Shown here piece by piece: positions 53,293 to 63,101 of a DNA stretch of 64,000 nt (its first letter is position 1; every line of letters starts with the position of its first letter). The stretch lies in NCBI RefSeq assembly GCF_012033695.1, contig NZ_JAAVJI010000001.1, forward strand, positions 663,481-727,480, read 5' to 3'. The notes under the pieces are model-generated. The model was not told the DNA's origin and searched no databases. It saw only the letters and a program-made list of their open reading frames with translations. The translations under genes were made by a program, and so were the position numbers. Origin of the DNA: Pseudomonas quercus. GTDB lineage: Bacteria > Pseudomonadota > Gammaproteobacteria > Pseudomonadales > Pseudomonadaceae.

Positions 53293-55530
53293 ATGCCTTT
53301 CATCTACGAAGCCCGTGACTATGGAGCTGTGGGCGATGGCTCCACTGACGACACTCAGGCCATTCAAGCGGCTATCGATGCCGCCGCGCAGACAGGCGGT
53401 CAGGTTCATCTGGCCCAAGGCACCTACCTGATCACAGGGGACAGCTCCCAAGGTTCCAGCCCCGGCCTGCTGCTCAAGAGCGGTGTCACCTTGGAAGGCG
53501 ACAGTACTGAAGCCACTCACCTTAAGTTGGCCGATGGCTGGAATCGCCCGCTGACCGGCCTGGTCGCCAGTGGCTATAACGCCCATGACATCGGCCTCAA
53601 GAACCTTACCCTTCATGGTAACCGGGAGCACAACACCGGACGTGTGGAGGGTTTCTCGACCGGCGCCGGCCCCTGGGACACTACCACCACAACCGGGGTC
53701 ACCGTCAGCGGTGTGGCGTTTGTGAGTTTCAGCGGCAATGGTTTAAATGCTCAGCACGGCACCCTTGGGTTGAGCGTGACGGACAGCAGCGCCACCGACA
53801 ATGGCCTGGATGGCTTTTTTGCAGACCTGGTGGCCAGCCAGCCCTATGTAGACAGCGGCGGTTTTGTAGACAACACCAGCGAAGGCAATGGCCGCAATGG
53901 GTTCACGGTGTTGCTGAACAACTACCGTACTGCGCTGGCAGACAACGACGCCCTGGAAAATGGCGGGCGTGGCATTCTGGTTCAGGGCCAGCACGTGGAA
54001 AGCCTTGATCAGCGTGTCACCCTCACCGGCGGTGAGGTTGCCGGCAATGGCGACGCAGGTATTGAACTCAAACTCACTGACATCAACCGGGTGAGCGATG
54101 TTCAGGTCCATGACAATGGGGCGGCGGGCATAGCCATTGTAGGCAGCAGCGCCAATACCATCAGCGGTAATGCGCTCTACAACAATGCTACCCAGCGCGG
54201 GAATGCCGAGGTAGTGATTCAGTCGTCAGATGATGCAGATGTCACAACCGTAGATGCGGCAACGGGCTCTGACATCTATAGCAACATCATCAGCGGCGGC
54301 CATGCATCCTATGCCGTCGCCGAACGCAACGAAGACCTTACTGCATTCAATACGGCCCATGATAATTACCTCAGCGGGCTTGGTACTGCGCCCTTCCTGC
54401 TGTATGGCACCGACAGTACCAGCTGGCGCAACGAAAGCCACCTGACCCAAGCAGGTACGGCGCGTAACGACGTGCTGGCAGCGACCTACCCTTCTGATAC
54501 TTTCATATACGGCCTGGAGGGCAACGATCGCCTGCTGGGCGGGCCGTATGCTGACACCCTGGAAGGCGGCTATGGCAGCGACCGCTTGACGGGCGGTGCG
54601 GGCGAAGACACCTTCCGCTATACGCAACCTTCGGACAGCGTGCGTGGTGCCAGCGACCTGATCCTGGATTTCACCCTGGGCCAAGACAAGCTGGATGTAT
54701 CCAGCCTGGGCTATACCGGGCTTGGCAGCGGCCACCAGGGCACGCTGCTGTTGAGTTACAGCGAGCGCTTGGACCGGTCCTACCTGCAGAGCCTGGATGC
54801 CGACAGCGAGGGTAACTATTTTCAGATCGCGCTGGCCGGTCATATCACCGGGTTGCAAGCCAGCCATTTTATTCCGGGGAGTGCCCCCACACCTGCGCCT
54901 TCGGCCAGCACATCTTTCAACGAAGCACCCCTTAGCTTTGAAGACTTTGAAATCGATACCCCTACCCCGGGGAACGATACCCTGATCGGGTATTTTTCAA
55001 ACGATCAGCTGGACGGGTTGGCCGGTGACGACACGCTGCGCGGGGCTGCGGGCAATGACACCCTTGCCGGTGGTGCCGGGCGTGACACCTTGGACGGCGG
55101 CAGCGGCGATGACCGTCTGCTGGGAGGTGCAGGCGACGATGTGCTTGCTGGCAGCGGCGGAGATGATCGATTGGCAGGGGGCACCGGCCTGGATGTGTTG
55201 ACGGGAGGCTCTGGCAAAGACACTTTTGTCTTCACCCGTACCACTGACAGCCTGCGTGGCCATAGCGATGTGATCACCGACTTCGACGCTGGCCGTGATC
55301 AGCTGGACGTCTCCGTGCTGGGCTACACAGGGCTGGGCAACGGTCAGCAGCACACCCTGAAGCTGAGCTACAACGCGGCCAGCGACCGCACCTACGTGAA
55401 GGACTTCACACTGGGCCCGGACGGTAGCCGTTTTGAAGTGACACTGGCGGGAAATCATAACGACCTCACTGATGAGGCTTTCGTGTGGGCCTCGCCCGCC
55501 CACGAACTGACGTTGCTGGGCGTTGCGTAG
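53293..55530 (+). CDS. Second AlgE-epimerase-like RTX protein with substituted active site
   Basis: The start is ATG at 53293 with AGGA upstream, giving 745 residues. It has a beta-helix A-module (about 1-390; FIYEARDYGAVGDGSTDD opens it) and two R-modules with RTX repeats (GGAGRDTLDGG, GGAGDDVLAG) and the motif DQLDVSVLGYTGLGNG. It lacks a Sec signal and should leave by type I secretion. Its numbering matches AlgE4 across the active site: Tyr149, Asp152 and His154 of the enzyme are Asn149, Asn152 and Gln154 here, while Asp178 is kept; the Arg-His pair near 195 is Arg-Asn. So epimerase or lyase activity of the usual kind is doubtful. It converges on an AlgE-type porin gene. Confidence 0.9.
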   Translation: MPFIYEARDYGAVGDGSTDDTQAIQAAIDAAAQTGGQVHLAQGTYLITGDSSQGSSPGLLLKSGVTLEGDSTEATHLKLADGWNRPLTGLVASGYNAHDIGLKNLTLHGNREHNTGRVEGFSTGAGPWDTTTTTGVTVSGVAFVSFSGNGLNAQHGTLGLSVTDSSATDNGLDGFFADLVASQPYVDSGGFVDNTSEGNGRNGFTVLLNNYRTALADNDALENGGRGILVQGQHVESLDQRVTLTGGEVAGNGDAGIELKLTDINRVSDVQVHDNGAAGIAIVGSSANTISGNALYNNATQRGNAEVVIQSSDDADVTTVDAATGSDIYSNIISGGHASYAVAERNEDLTAFNTAHDNYLSGLGTAPFLLYGTDSTSWRNESHLTQAGTARNDVLAATYPSDTFIYGLEGNDRLLGGPYADTLEGGYGSDRLTGGAGEDTFRYTQPSDSVRGASDLILDFTLGQDKLDVSSLGYTGLGSGHQGTLLLSYSERLDRSYLQSLDADSEGNYFQIALAGHITGLQASHFIPGSAPTPAPSASTSFNEAPLSFEDFEIDTPTPGNDTLIGYFSNDQLDGLAGDDTLRGAAGNDTLAGGAGRDTLDGGSGDDRLLGGAGDDVLAGSGGDDRLAGGTGLDVLTGGSGKDTFVFTRTTDSLRGHSDVITDFDAGRDQLDVSVLGYTGLGNGQQHTLKLSYNAASDRTYVKDFTLGPDGSRFEVTLAGNHNDLTDEAFVWASPAHELTLLGVA

Positions 55531-55591
55531 GCCTTTGCGCGAAGGCCGCCAACGCCTGCAGCGCGAGCACAGCAGGCGGGCTCTCTAAGCG

Positions 55592-57070
55592 TCAATACCG
55601 CCAGATCACATCTACAAACGCCCGATGCATATAGCTGTCCACCTGGCTACCGTAGGCATCGCCCGGCTTGAATACGCCGCCACGCAGGCGTACCAGGGCT
55701 GAAGGCTCATCGATGGACTGGCTCAACGAGGCAGGCAGCAGCCCCTGCTTGAAATAGCGGGTGACCACCAGGTCCACTTCCTGGCCCAGGTCTTTTTCAC
55801 CATCACGTAACGGCAGGCTGCTGGCCGATGTCAGATCGCCTGCGTCGTCATACTGGTTGTCATAGGCTGCCACACCGCGGCTGGTGATCCCTTTATCCCC
55901 GTCCACCCGCCAGAAGCGGTGGTAGATCAGGCTAGCGTCGTAGTCTTCCTGCATGGTCAGGGAACCAAACAGCGTGGCGGCCTGAAGGTTGGTGGCATCG
56001 CCTCGGAAGGCTTCGCCGAAGCGATGTACCCGGGAGTTGATACCGGTAAAGGTGGAGCGGTTGCTTTGCAGGCCATTCTGCTCGTAGTCGCCACTGGCAC
56101 GTGCGTAGGCACCGCCCACTTGCCAGCTAGGGTCCAGGCGCAAACGCAGGCCCAGGTCAGTGGCCCAACCGTTTACATCATCGTGGGTAGAAGCCTGGCC
56201 TGGCAGGCTGCCGTTTCTGTCCAGGCGGTTGACCTTGTCCCTGTTACCTTCCAAGCCTGTCAGGCTGGCCCAGTAATTCCACGTGTTGGTGTTGCGGCGC
56301 GCGTTGTAAGCGTCGCTGCTGGCTTCGATGCCAAACCAGCTAAGGTCGCCATTTTCGGTCTTGTCCAGCGGGTCCTGGGCCTGGCCCACCTGTGGGTAGT
56401 CCAAGCGGCCATTGTCGCGGGTATGGTGCGCCCTCACCCCTATCCATTGGCCGGGGTTCCACTGCCACGAGGCATCGGCAAACAGGTGGAGGCGGTCCTT
56501 GTCGGTGGGCGACAGCGCGTTCAGGTCAGTGCGGTAATCGCTGAAGCGTTGCGCGGTCCCCAGGTTGGCCTTCAGTAGCGTGGTGTCGAAGGTCCACGCC
56601 AGGGCCTCGATATTGGTGTCGCGCCACTGACCATCATCGTTGCGCAAGCGCTGGCGGCCAAACTTCAACTGTTCGCCTGGGTAGGGGGTAAGCCCTCGGT
56701 AACCCACCCAGAACTCCCGCAGCGCCAGGTAGCTTTTCTTGGGCTCACGGTCGCTGTTGCTGGCTTGGGCTTGGGCGCTGGTGTCCTGCTGAAGCGTATC
56801 GGTTTCCACGATATCCGTGGCCATAACGGCTTGCCCCATGGCATAGGCGCTCCAGGCACCGCGCTGGGCATAGGCCCAGGGGCGGACATCCAGGCCCAGG
56901 CCGTTCACGTCACCGTGGGCTGCCGTACCCAGGTCGCGGTCACCCTCCGACTGCGCTGTGGCTTTCAGTTCCAGGCCGAACTGGGTGCCGTCCAGTTCCG
57001 CTGCCGCCAGTGGCAGGCACCCCAGCACTGAACACCCGAGGCCGACGCTGGCTGTGACCCATTGCTTCAT
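55592..57070 (-). CDS. algE: AlgE-type alginate export outer-membrane porin
   Basis: The start is ATG at 57070 ([15 protein letters not shown]), giving 492 residues with a signal peptide ending PLAAA; the frame runs on to 57532 but through a repeat element. It follows P. aeruginosa AlgE (490 residues) throughout: [25 protein letters not shown]-like [39 protein letters not shown], and [25 protein letters not shown] at the end. AlgE forms an 18-strand anion-selective barrel for polymer export. No other alg biosynthesis genes are adjacent, so this is a detached or second copy. It converges with the epimerase-like gene. Confidence 0.9.
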   Translation of the reverse strand: MKQWVTASVGLGCSVLGCLPLAAAELDGTQFGLELKATAQSEGDRDLGTAAHGDVNGLGLDVRPWAYAQRGAWSAYAMGQAVMATDIVETDTLQQDTSAQAQASNSDREPKKSYLALREFWVGYRGLTPYPGEQLKFGRQRLRNDDGQWRDTNIEALAWTFDTTLLKANLGTAQRFSDYRTDLNALSPTDKDRLHLFADASWQWNPGQWIGVRAHHTRDNGRLDYPQVGQAQDPLDKTENGDLSWFGIEASSDAYNARRNTNTWNYWASLTGLEGNRDKVNRLDRNGSLPGQASTHDDVNGWATDLGLRLRLDPSWQVGGAYARASGDYEQNGLQSNRSTFTGINSRVHRFGEAFRGDATNLQAATLFGSLTMQEDYDASLIYHRFWRVDGDKGITSRGVAAYDNQYDDAGDLTSASSLPLRDGEKDLGQEVDLVVTRYFKQGLLPASLSQSIDEPSALVRLRGGVFKPGDAYGSQVDSYMHRAFVDVIWRY

Positions 57071-57095
57071 ATCTATCTTCACCCCTGGTCTAGGC

Positions 57096-57260
57096 TTTGT
57101 ACGGAAGGTGGCTGCGCTTGGCCATGCTGTGTCAAAAGCCAGCTCGGAATGCTCATTTACAACCAGTAAACCCGAGTGCGGGCCCAGTCCGCTTCCTCGC
57201 TGGCTTTTTCCTTGCCTGCGCGGCCCGGCCTGGCCTTCGCTCGCCGACCTTTCGTACAAA
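57096..57260. repeat. Nested-palindrome element upstream of algE
   Basis: The element is bounded by TTTGTACGGAAGGT (57096-57109) and its near-perfect inverse (57247-57260). Inside are nested pairs: AAAAGCCAGC (57134-57143) with its inverse (57199-57208), CTCGG with CCGAG (57143-57147, 57172-57176), and a central TTTAC / GTAAA hairpin (57156-57170). The whole could fold into one long arm. It lies between divergent genes. Confidence 0.8.
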
Positions 57261-57368
57261 CCCTTGTCTTTATTTGTCGCCCGATACCCCTCAGGCTGAG
57301 CGGCGGCGATAATAGCCCTCGGCCACTTTGGTGGATAGCCGGTTGTATCAATAAAGGAGCTCTTTTTT

Positions 57369-57953
57369 ATGAGTGGCGATACCGTATGGGCCTGGCCCCT
57401 GGCGCGCTTTCGTGATGCGCTGGCGGGGCTTGAACCCGTGCCCAGCTGTGGTGCCACTGCGGCGGTGTGCGGTGACCTGGGCCTTGCACTGGTGGCCATG
57501 GCCTTGGGCAAAAGCCACGAGCGCCAGGGCACACCTCAAACGCGCGCCTTGCTGGACGATGCTCAGCGCAGGCTTCCTCAGCTAGCGGCTCATGCCGATC
57601 AGGACATGCGTGCGTTTGGCCGCTTTATCCAGGCGTTGCCCCATACGTCTGCGCAGTGCCCGGACCGCCAACAGGCGGTGCGCCGCATGACCGAAGGCGC
57701 GTGCCAGGCGGCGGAGGATGCCCAGCAGGCCCTGGAGTTGGCGGTGGCCGCCCTGCCCCATGTGGCCGCAGGCCTGCAATGTGATGTCCGTGCAGGCGGG
57801 CTGATACTGCACGCCAGTGTGCAAGCCCTGCTGCTTAACGTGGCTGAGGACCTGCCTTTGCTTAAGGACGCGGCCTTGTGCGAGGTGATCAGGGCGCAGC
57901 ATGGGGCGTTGTCCCAGCGCGCGGCTGTAGCCGTGGGGGCCCTTTGCCCTTGA
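57369..57953 (+). CDS. Cyclodeaminase/cyclohydrolase-family protein
   Basis: This 194-residue all-helical protein begins after AAGGAG. Features are [23 protein letters not shown] near the start and [21 protein letters not shown] near the end, the two halves that mark the formiminotransferase-cyclodeaminase C-terminal family (FTCD_C). Enzymes of this family release ammonia from 5-formimino-THF or open methenyl-THF; free-standing bacterial forms often lack a proven reaction. It could be a one-carbon enzyme; no folate genes are nearby. Confidence 0.8.
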   Translation: MSGDTVWAWPLARFRDALAGLEPVPSCGATAAVCGDLGLALVAMALGKSHERQGTPQTRALLDDAQRRLPQLAAHADQDMRAFGRFIQALPHTSAQCPDRQQAVRRMTEGACQAAEDAQQALELAVAALPHVAAGLQCDVRAGGLILHASVQALLLNVAEDLPLLKDAALCEVIRAQHGALSQRAAVAVGALCP

Positions 57954-58080
57954 GCGGGAGCTGCCGGTTAAAGATGTCCGAATCGGTCCGCATTGGGTCC
58001 GGTGCGGGCCTCTGACGTGTGGGCACAGTCCCTACACTGACAGCGCTTGGCCCCGTTACCAGACCCTCTAAGGAACTACC

Positions 58081-58623
58081 ATGACCCGCAGCGCTTTGCT
58101 TGTTATCGATGCTCAGGAATCTTTTCGCTATGCGCCATACTGGTCTGAAACTGACCTGCCCCACTACCTTGAACGCCAACAGGCCCTGATCGATGGTGCG
58201 GTGGCGAAAGGCATACCGGTGATCCAGATTTTCCATAACGCGGCCCAAGGGCCATTTTCCCCGGAGTCAGGGCACGTAAGGGCGCTGGAAGCCTTGAACA
58301 TCAGCCCTGCCGTTACGTTCCACAAACATTACCACAGTGCCTTGGCCGGTACGGGGTTGGGGGCCTGGCTTGCCCGACACGGCGTCAGCCGCCTGCTGAT
58401 CAGCGGTATTCGTACCGAGCAATGCTGTGAGACCACCGCCCGTCATGGGTCAGACAGCGGGTTCGAAGTGGACTACGTCAGTGAAGCAACCCTCACCTTC
58501 CCCATGACTCACGCACGCAGCGGGCGCGCCTACACCCCTGCGCAAATAAAGGAACGTACCGAGCTAGTGCTGGAGGGCCGGTTCGCACGCATCGTAACCG
58601 TGGCTCAGGCGCTGGAGGGCTGA
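58081..58623 (+). CDS. Isochorismatase-like cysteine hydrolase
   Basis: This 180-residue cytoplasmic protein has the catalytic triad of the family: Asp in LLVIDAQESF, Lys in VTFHKHYHSA, and Cys in TEQCCETTARH. Members hydrolyse amides or vinyl ethers such as nicotinamide, N-carbamoyl compounds or isochorismate. The gene precedes a GlxA-type regulator by only four bases, so the regulator probably controls it. The substrate is unknown. AAGGAA lies just before the start. Confidence 0.9.
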   Translation: MTRSALLVIDAQESFRYAPYWSETDLPHYLERQQALIDGAVAKGIPVIQIFHNAAQGPFSPESGHVRALEALNISPAVTFHKHYHSALAGTGLGAWLARHGVSRLLISGIRTEQCCETTARHGSDSGFEVDYVSEATLTFPMTHARSGRAYTPAQIKERTELVLEGRFARIVTVAQALEG

Positions 58624-58627
58624 CACG

Positions 58628-59590
58628 TTGAGCATTCCTGTGCTGTTCGTGCTGCTGCCCAATGTGCTGATGCTGGACCTTGCCGGGCCGGCAGAAGTAT
58701 TGCGCCTGGCTTCCCAAGCCGCCGACGGCCCGGTGTTCGACTTGCAGTACGTGTGCCCTGTGCCTGAGGTGCGCACGTCGATCGGGCTACCTTTAAGTAA
58801 CCTTGCTCCGCTGCCGGAAACCCTCGCGCCCGACACAATGGTTGTGTTGCTAGGCGCCAGTGCGGCGTGTGACAGCGGCCTACGCCATGAAGCTGAACAG
58901 GCTGACGCGGCTGTGATCGCTTGGCTGCAGCGCACCGTAGCGCCTGCAGGGGTACGGCTGACCTGTATCTGTGCGGGCGCCATGAACGCGGCGCGCGCCG
59001 GGCTGCTCAATGGGCGCCAATGCACGACGCATCATTCGCTGTGTGACACCTTGCAGAGGCTGGCGCCCAACGCCAAGGTGCTGGAGGACAGGTTGTATGT
59101 GATCGATGGGCCTGTGAGCACCAGCGCAGGCATCACGGCAGGCATTGACCTGATGCTGCAGGTATTGACCACGTACGCCGGCCCGCAACTGGCCTGCGCC
59201 GTTGCCCGCAACATGGTGGTGTACCTGCGGCGTGCGGGTGCAGACCCGCAACTGTCGCCCTGGCTCTCGGGGCGCAACCACCTGCACCCTGCCCTTCATC
59301 GTGTCCAGGATGCACTGGCCGCTCACCCTGCCGATGACTGGTCCTTGGAGCGTATGGCTACCTTGGCTTGTACCAGCAGCCGTCACCTTGCGCGCTTGTT
59401 TCAAACCTACACCGGCGCCAGTGCCCTGGACCACTTGCATCGGCTACGGGTCGCCTTGGCCAAGCAACTGATCACACACTCCTCGCAAGGGCTGGAAACC
59501 ATTGCCCAGCAGGCGGGTTTTGGTTCGGCCAGGCAACTGCGACGCGTGTGGGCCCGATACGACCCGGTGCCTCCTTCCGGCTACCGCTGA
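58628..59590 (+). CDS. GlxA-family regulator: DJ-1/PfpI domain plus AraC HTH
   Basis: The start is TTG at 58628 with GGAGGG upstream, giving 320 residues. The N-terminal part (about 1-200) is a DJ-1/PfpI-like amidase fold (LLPNVLMLDLAGPAEVLRLA; nucleophile-elbow region CICAGAMNAARAGLL), the C-terminal part is an AraC double helix-turn-helix (about 225-318, with RHLARLFQTYTGASALDHLHRLR). GlxA/GbdR/ArgR-type activators respond to small nitrogen compounds in Pseudomonas. It is co-transcribed with the isochorismatase-like hydrolase, its likely target. Confidence 0.9.
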   Translation: MSIPVLFVLLPNVLMLDLAGPAEVLRLASQAADGPVFDLQYVCPVPEVRTSIGLPLSNLAPLPETLAPDTMVVLLGASAACDSGLRHEAEQADAAVIAWLQRTVAPAGVRLTCICAGAMNAARAGLLNGRQCTTHHSLCDTLQRLAPNAKVLEDRLYVIDGPVSTSAGITAGIDLMLQVLTTYAGPQLACAVARNMVVYLRRAGADPQLSPWLSGRNHLHPALHRVQDALAAHPADDWSLERMATLACTSSRHLARLFQTYTGASALDHLHRLRVALAKQLITHSSQGLETIAQQAGFGSARQLRRVWARYDPVPPSGYR

Positions 59591-59717
59591 CGCACCCGCA
59601 GCGGCCACCTGCCTGCGGGCACCGCCCGCCCCATGGAACTACCGCCGTAGACACCACCCTAATGCCCCACGATCTGCCAGCACAGCGCTGGTCTACGCTT
59701 GAGGATGGTGCATTTTC

Positions 59718-61139
59718 ATGGTTTCAAACACCCTTACGCCCGCTGCGGGGCAACACGCGGAGCAACGTGCCAGTGCAGGCAGGTTGATCTTCATTTCAGT
59801 GCTGGTGGCCACCATGGGCGCCCTTGCGTTCGGGTACGACACCGGGATCATTGCAGGGGCATTGCCGTTCATGACCCTGCCCATCGACCAAGGGGGGCTG
59901 GGGCTGAACCCGGTCACCGAAGGCTTGGTGACGGCAGCCCTCATCATCGGTGCAGCGGTAGGTTCTCTGGCCAGCGGTTACTGTTCCGACCGGTTCGGTC
60001 GGCGGCTGACCCTTCGCTTGCTGTCCGTGCTGTTTATTGCAGGCGCCTTGGGCACTGCCCTGGCCCCAAACATCAACCTTATGATTGCCGCTCGGTTCGT
60101 CTTGGGCGTCGCTGTCGGCGGCGGGTCGGCTACCGTGCCGGTGTTCATTGCTGAAATCGCCGGGCCGTCTCGGCGCGCGCGGTTGGTCAGCCGTAACGAG
60201 CTGATGATCGTCAGCGGCCAGCTGCTGGCGTATGTGCTCAGCGCCGTAATGGCGGCCGTGCTGCACACCCCTGGTATTTGGCGTTACATGCTGGCCATTG
60301 CCATGGTGCCTGGCGTGCTGCTGTTGATTGGTACGTTCTTCGTACCCGCCTCGCCGCGCTGGCTGGCGTCCAAGGGCCGCTTTGACGAGGCCAAGGACGT
60401 CTTGCAGCAATTGCGCGACACGCCTGAGGCAGCCCAGCGTGAAATCGACGAAATGAAAGCCCAGGACGAGCAAGCACGTCACCGCCCCAAAGCGCGCGAG
60501 CTATTGCGCCAGCGCTGGGTGATCAAACTGTTGTTTATCGGCATTGGCCTTGGCTTCACTGCGCAGCTGACGGGCGTGAATGCCTTTATGTATTACACGC
60601 CTATCATTTTGAAGAACACCGGTATGGGCACCAATGCTGCGCTGACCGCCACCATCGGTAACGGTGTGGTGTCTGTGATTGCAACGCTGCTCGGGATCTG
60701 GGCGATTGGCCGCTACGGCCGTCGTCATTTGCTGATGACCGGTTTGGTGGTGGTGATCCTGATGCAGGCGGCCCTAGGGTGCGTGCTCCAGTTCATGCCT
60801 CAAAACCTGACTCAGAGCTACACGGCCCTGGCGTGCATTCTGGTGTTTCTGCTGTTCATGCAAATGTGCATTTCGCCCGTGTACTGGCTGCTGATGTCCG
60901 AGCTGTTCCCCGTACAGGTACGAGGCCTGCTGACCGGGACGGCGGTGTCGTTGCAATGGCTGTTCAACGCATCGGTGGCGTTTACGTTCCCGCTGGCGAT
61001 TTCAGCGCTGGGCAACCCTACGTTCTTTGTATTTGCAGCCATCAACATCGGCTCGCTGATCTTTGTGTTCTTCTGCCTTCCGGAAACCAAAGGGAAGTCG
61101 CTTGAACAGATCGAAAAACATATGAAGCGAGAACTGTAG
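59718..61139 (+). CDS. MFS sugar porter
   Basis: This 473-residue inner-membrane protein has twelve membrane segments and all sugar-porter signatures: GYDTGIIAGALPFM, DRFGRRLTLR, RFVLGVAVGGGSATVPVFIAEI, PASPRWLASKGR, GRYGRRHL and PETKGKSLEQIEKH. The family imports sugars or polyols with H+. Substrate candidates include hexose, pentose or inositol. The gene is 128 bases after the GlxA-type gene and may or may not be in the same transcript. Confidence 0.93.
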   Translation: MVSNTLTPAAGQHAEQRASAGRLIFISVLVATMGALAFGYDTGIIAGALPFMTLPIDQGGLGLNPVTEGLVTAALIIGAAVGSLASGYCSDRFGRRLTLRLLSVLFIAGALGTALAPNINLMIAARFVLGVAVGGGSATVPVFIAEIAGPSRRARLVSRNELMIVSGQLLAYVLSAVMAAVLHTPGIWRYMLAIAMVPGVLLLIGTFFVPASPRWLASKGRFDEAKDVLQQLRDTPEAAQREIDEMKAQDEQARHRPKARELLRQRWVIKLLFIGIGLGFTAQLTGVNAFMYYTPIILKNTGMGTNAALTATIGNGVVSVIATLLGIWAIGRYGRRHLLMTGLVVVILMQAALGCVLQFMPQNLTQSYTALACILVFLLFMQMCISPVYWLLMSELFPVQVRGLLTGTAVSLQWLFNASVAFTFPLAISALGNPTFFVFAAINIGSLIFVFFCLPETKGKSLEQIEKHMKREL

Positions 61140-61317
61140 CACTCCTTACGGTGCGCGCCGGCGAACAGCCGGTGCGCAATCGCTCTTAATCCTGTTGTTC
61201 ACGCCCAGGTTTTACACCGCAAAGGTGACGAATGCCCGGTGGGTTACCGTCAAGCTCCCTCTTTTTCTGCCGATAGACCATACGCAGCTCTTTGCATATT
61301 TCCAGCGAGAACTTTGG

Positions 61318-62349
61318 ATGGACACCCTATCACCCAGTGACCGCGCCTACGTGCTGCAGCATGCTACGACGCAGTTCTGGATGCATATCGTCCCGATTGT
61401 AAGAATGGCGTTTGCCATTCACGGGGCCCTGTTTCTGCTATTTCTAGCCCTTGGTGTGACCCCCTTACTGATTGGTAATGGGCTGAGCCTGGTGAGCTAT
61501 GTGCTATCCCTGAGATTCATCGGGCAAAAGCGCTTTGAACTCGCAGGCTTTTTGATCAGCCTGGAGATCATTGCCCATGCGGCACTTGCCACCTGGGTGC
61601 TGGGTTGGGAAAGCAACTTCTATTTTTACCTGTTCTGTATCGTTCCGCTGCTGACCTTCAGTTTCCAGGGCGCGCCCGTCAGGCGCCTTTCCCTGAGTTT
61701 TTCCATTCTGGTCGTCGCGGTGGGCGGCTTCGCGCTTCGTGACCACATCGGCAGTACCTATGGCATCAGCCCAGGGATGCTGAATGCGTTTGGCATCATC
61801 AATACGTTTATAGCCATCTGCCTGCTCCTTCAGGCCACGGCCTTGCTGGTAGGGTACGCACTGTCCATGCAAATGCTGCAATTTCATAGCGCGAACCGGG
61901 ACAGCTTGACCAACCTGTACACGCGACGGCGCATTCTTCAGCAGGTACGGCAATTGCCCTCATCTGTTCCGGTATCCCTCATGTTGTTGGACATAGATCA
62001 TTTCAAGCAGATCAACGACAAATACGGGCACGACGAAGGTGATTTGGTATTGAAATGGGTGGCTCAGGTGATCACCGACAGCGTTCGGGACACCGACATG
62101 GCGGCGCGTTGGGGTGGAGAGGAATTTCTATTGCTCATGGTGGATACCCCCGCTGTTGATGCCCGCCACGTGGCCGAACGTATTCGTCAGCAGCTGCAGG
62201 ACACCGCCGTGCGCCACAAGGTGACAGCGACCCTGAGCATCGCCCAGCTTCAACCAGGAGAAGCGTTCAGCGAGGGGTTCAACCGAGCCGACCGCGCCTT
62301 GTACGCCGGCAAGCGCGAAGGCCGGGACCGCGTGGTCATGGCTGGCTAG
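61318..62349 (+). CDS. Membrane diguanylate cyclase (GGDEF domain)
   Basis: The start is taken as ATG at 61318 (MDTLSPSDRAYVLQ), giving 343 residues; the frame is open back to 61195 with no clear ribosome binding site. It has six hydrophobic segments (about 28-180) of the MASE type, then a GGDEF domain with DIDHFKQINDKYGHDEGD and the active-site sequence ARWGGEEFLLL. Diguanylate cyclases make cyclic-di-GMP, promoting biofilm formation. No allosteric RxxD site was seen just before the active site. It appears monocistronic. Confidence 0.9.
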   Translation: MDTLSPSDRAYVLQHATTQFWMHIVPIVRMAFAIHGALFLLFLALGVTPLLIGNGLSLVSYVLSLRFIGQKRFELAGFLISLEIIAHAALATWVLGWESNFYFYLFCIVPLLTFSFQGAPVRRLSLSFSILVVAVGGFALRDHIGSTYGISPGMLNAFGIINTFIAICLLLQATALLVGYALSMQMLQFHSANRDSLTNLYTRRRILQQVRQLPSSVPVSLMLLDIDHFKQINDKYGHDEGDLVLKWVAQVITDSVRDTDMAARWGGEEFLLLMVDTPAVDARHVAERIRQQLQDTAVRHKVTATLSIAQLQPGEAFSEGFNRADRALYAGKREGRDRVVMAG

Positions 62350-63060
62350 TTCACGGATAGCCGCGACACAACAGCGGTCTGTTCCCGGTCTCCGCCTTCG
62401 GCTCCAACTGGTCCCACAGCAACCAAAACTAGCGCAGATACCCCTGTGGGAGTTCGCGAAGCGGACGAACCTGGGCAGCCGCTACACCGCAGCGGCCTGT
62501 TCCCGGTCTTCGCCTTCGGCTACACCCGGTCCCACAGCAACCACGACTTGCCTGGACCCCCTGTAGGAGTTCGCGAAGCGGACGAACCTGGGCAGCCGCT
62601 ACACCGCAGCGGCCTGTTCCCGGTCTTCGCCTTCGGCTACACCCGGTCCCACAGCAACCACGACTTGCCTGGACCCCCTGTAGGAGTTCGCGAAGCGGAC
62701 GAACCTGGGCAGCCGCTACACCGCAGCGGCCTGTTCCCGGTCTTCGCCTTCGGCTACACCCGGTCCCACAGCAACCACGACTTGCCTGGACCCCCTGTAG
62801 GAGTTCGCGCAGCGGACGAACCTGAATAGCCGCTACACCGCAGCGACCCGTTCCCGGTCTGCGCCTTCGGCTACACCCGGTCCCACAGCAACCACGACTG
62901 GCGCAAATCCCCCTGTGGGAGTTCGCGAAGCGGACGAACCAGGCCAGCCACTGTACCGTAGCGACCCGTTCCCGGTCTGCGCCTTCGGCTACACCCGGTC
63001 CCACAGCAACCATGGCTTGCGCCCCCCCTCTGTAGGAGTTCGCGTAGCGGACGAACCACC
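62350..63060. repeat. Tandem array of a 117-bp REP-like unit
   Basis: Units beginning GTTCGCGAAGCGGACGAAC start at 62452, 62569, 62686, 62803, 62921 and 63038, that is every 117-118 bases; a degenerate partial copy precedes them at 62350-62451. The units at 62452-62802 are nearly identical by eye, and later ones diverge. Each unit carries several short dyads (GTTCG/CGAAC, GCCGCT/AGCGGC). It fills the whole gap between the cyclase and flagellin genes. Frames that seem open through the array are repeat artefacts. An inverted single copy is at 35714-35803. Confidence 0.92.
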
Positions 63061-63101
63061 CGGCTCCACAGCGAGCAATTCTGGGCATGGCCTACAACGC
63101 A

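Noticed and set aside
57071..57532. N-terminal extension of the AlgE porin frame
   Set aside because: It runs through the nested-palindrome element and lacks a signal peptide; the real signal peptide begins at the ATG at 57070.
62429..63088. 219-residue repetitive frame on the minus strand, and a 127-residue one on the plus strand
   Set aside because: The unit is 117 bases, a multiple of three, so open frames persist through the array by arithmetic. There is no start signal or recognisable fold.
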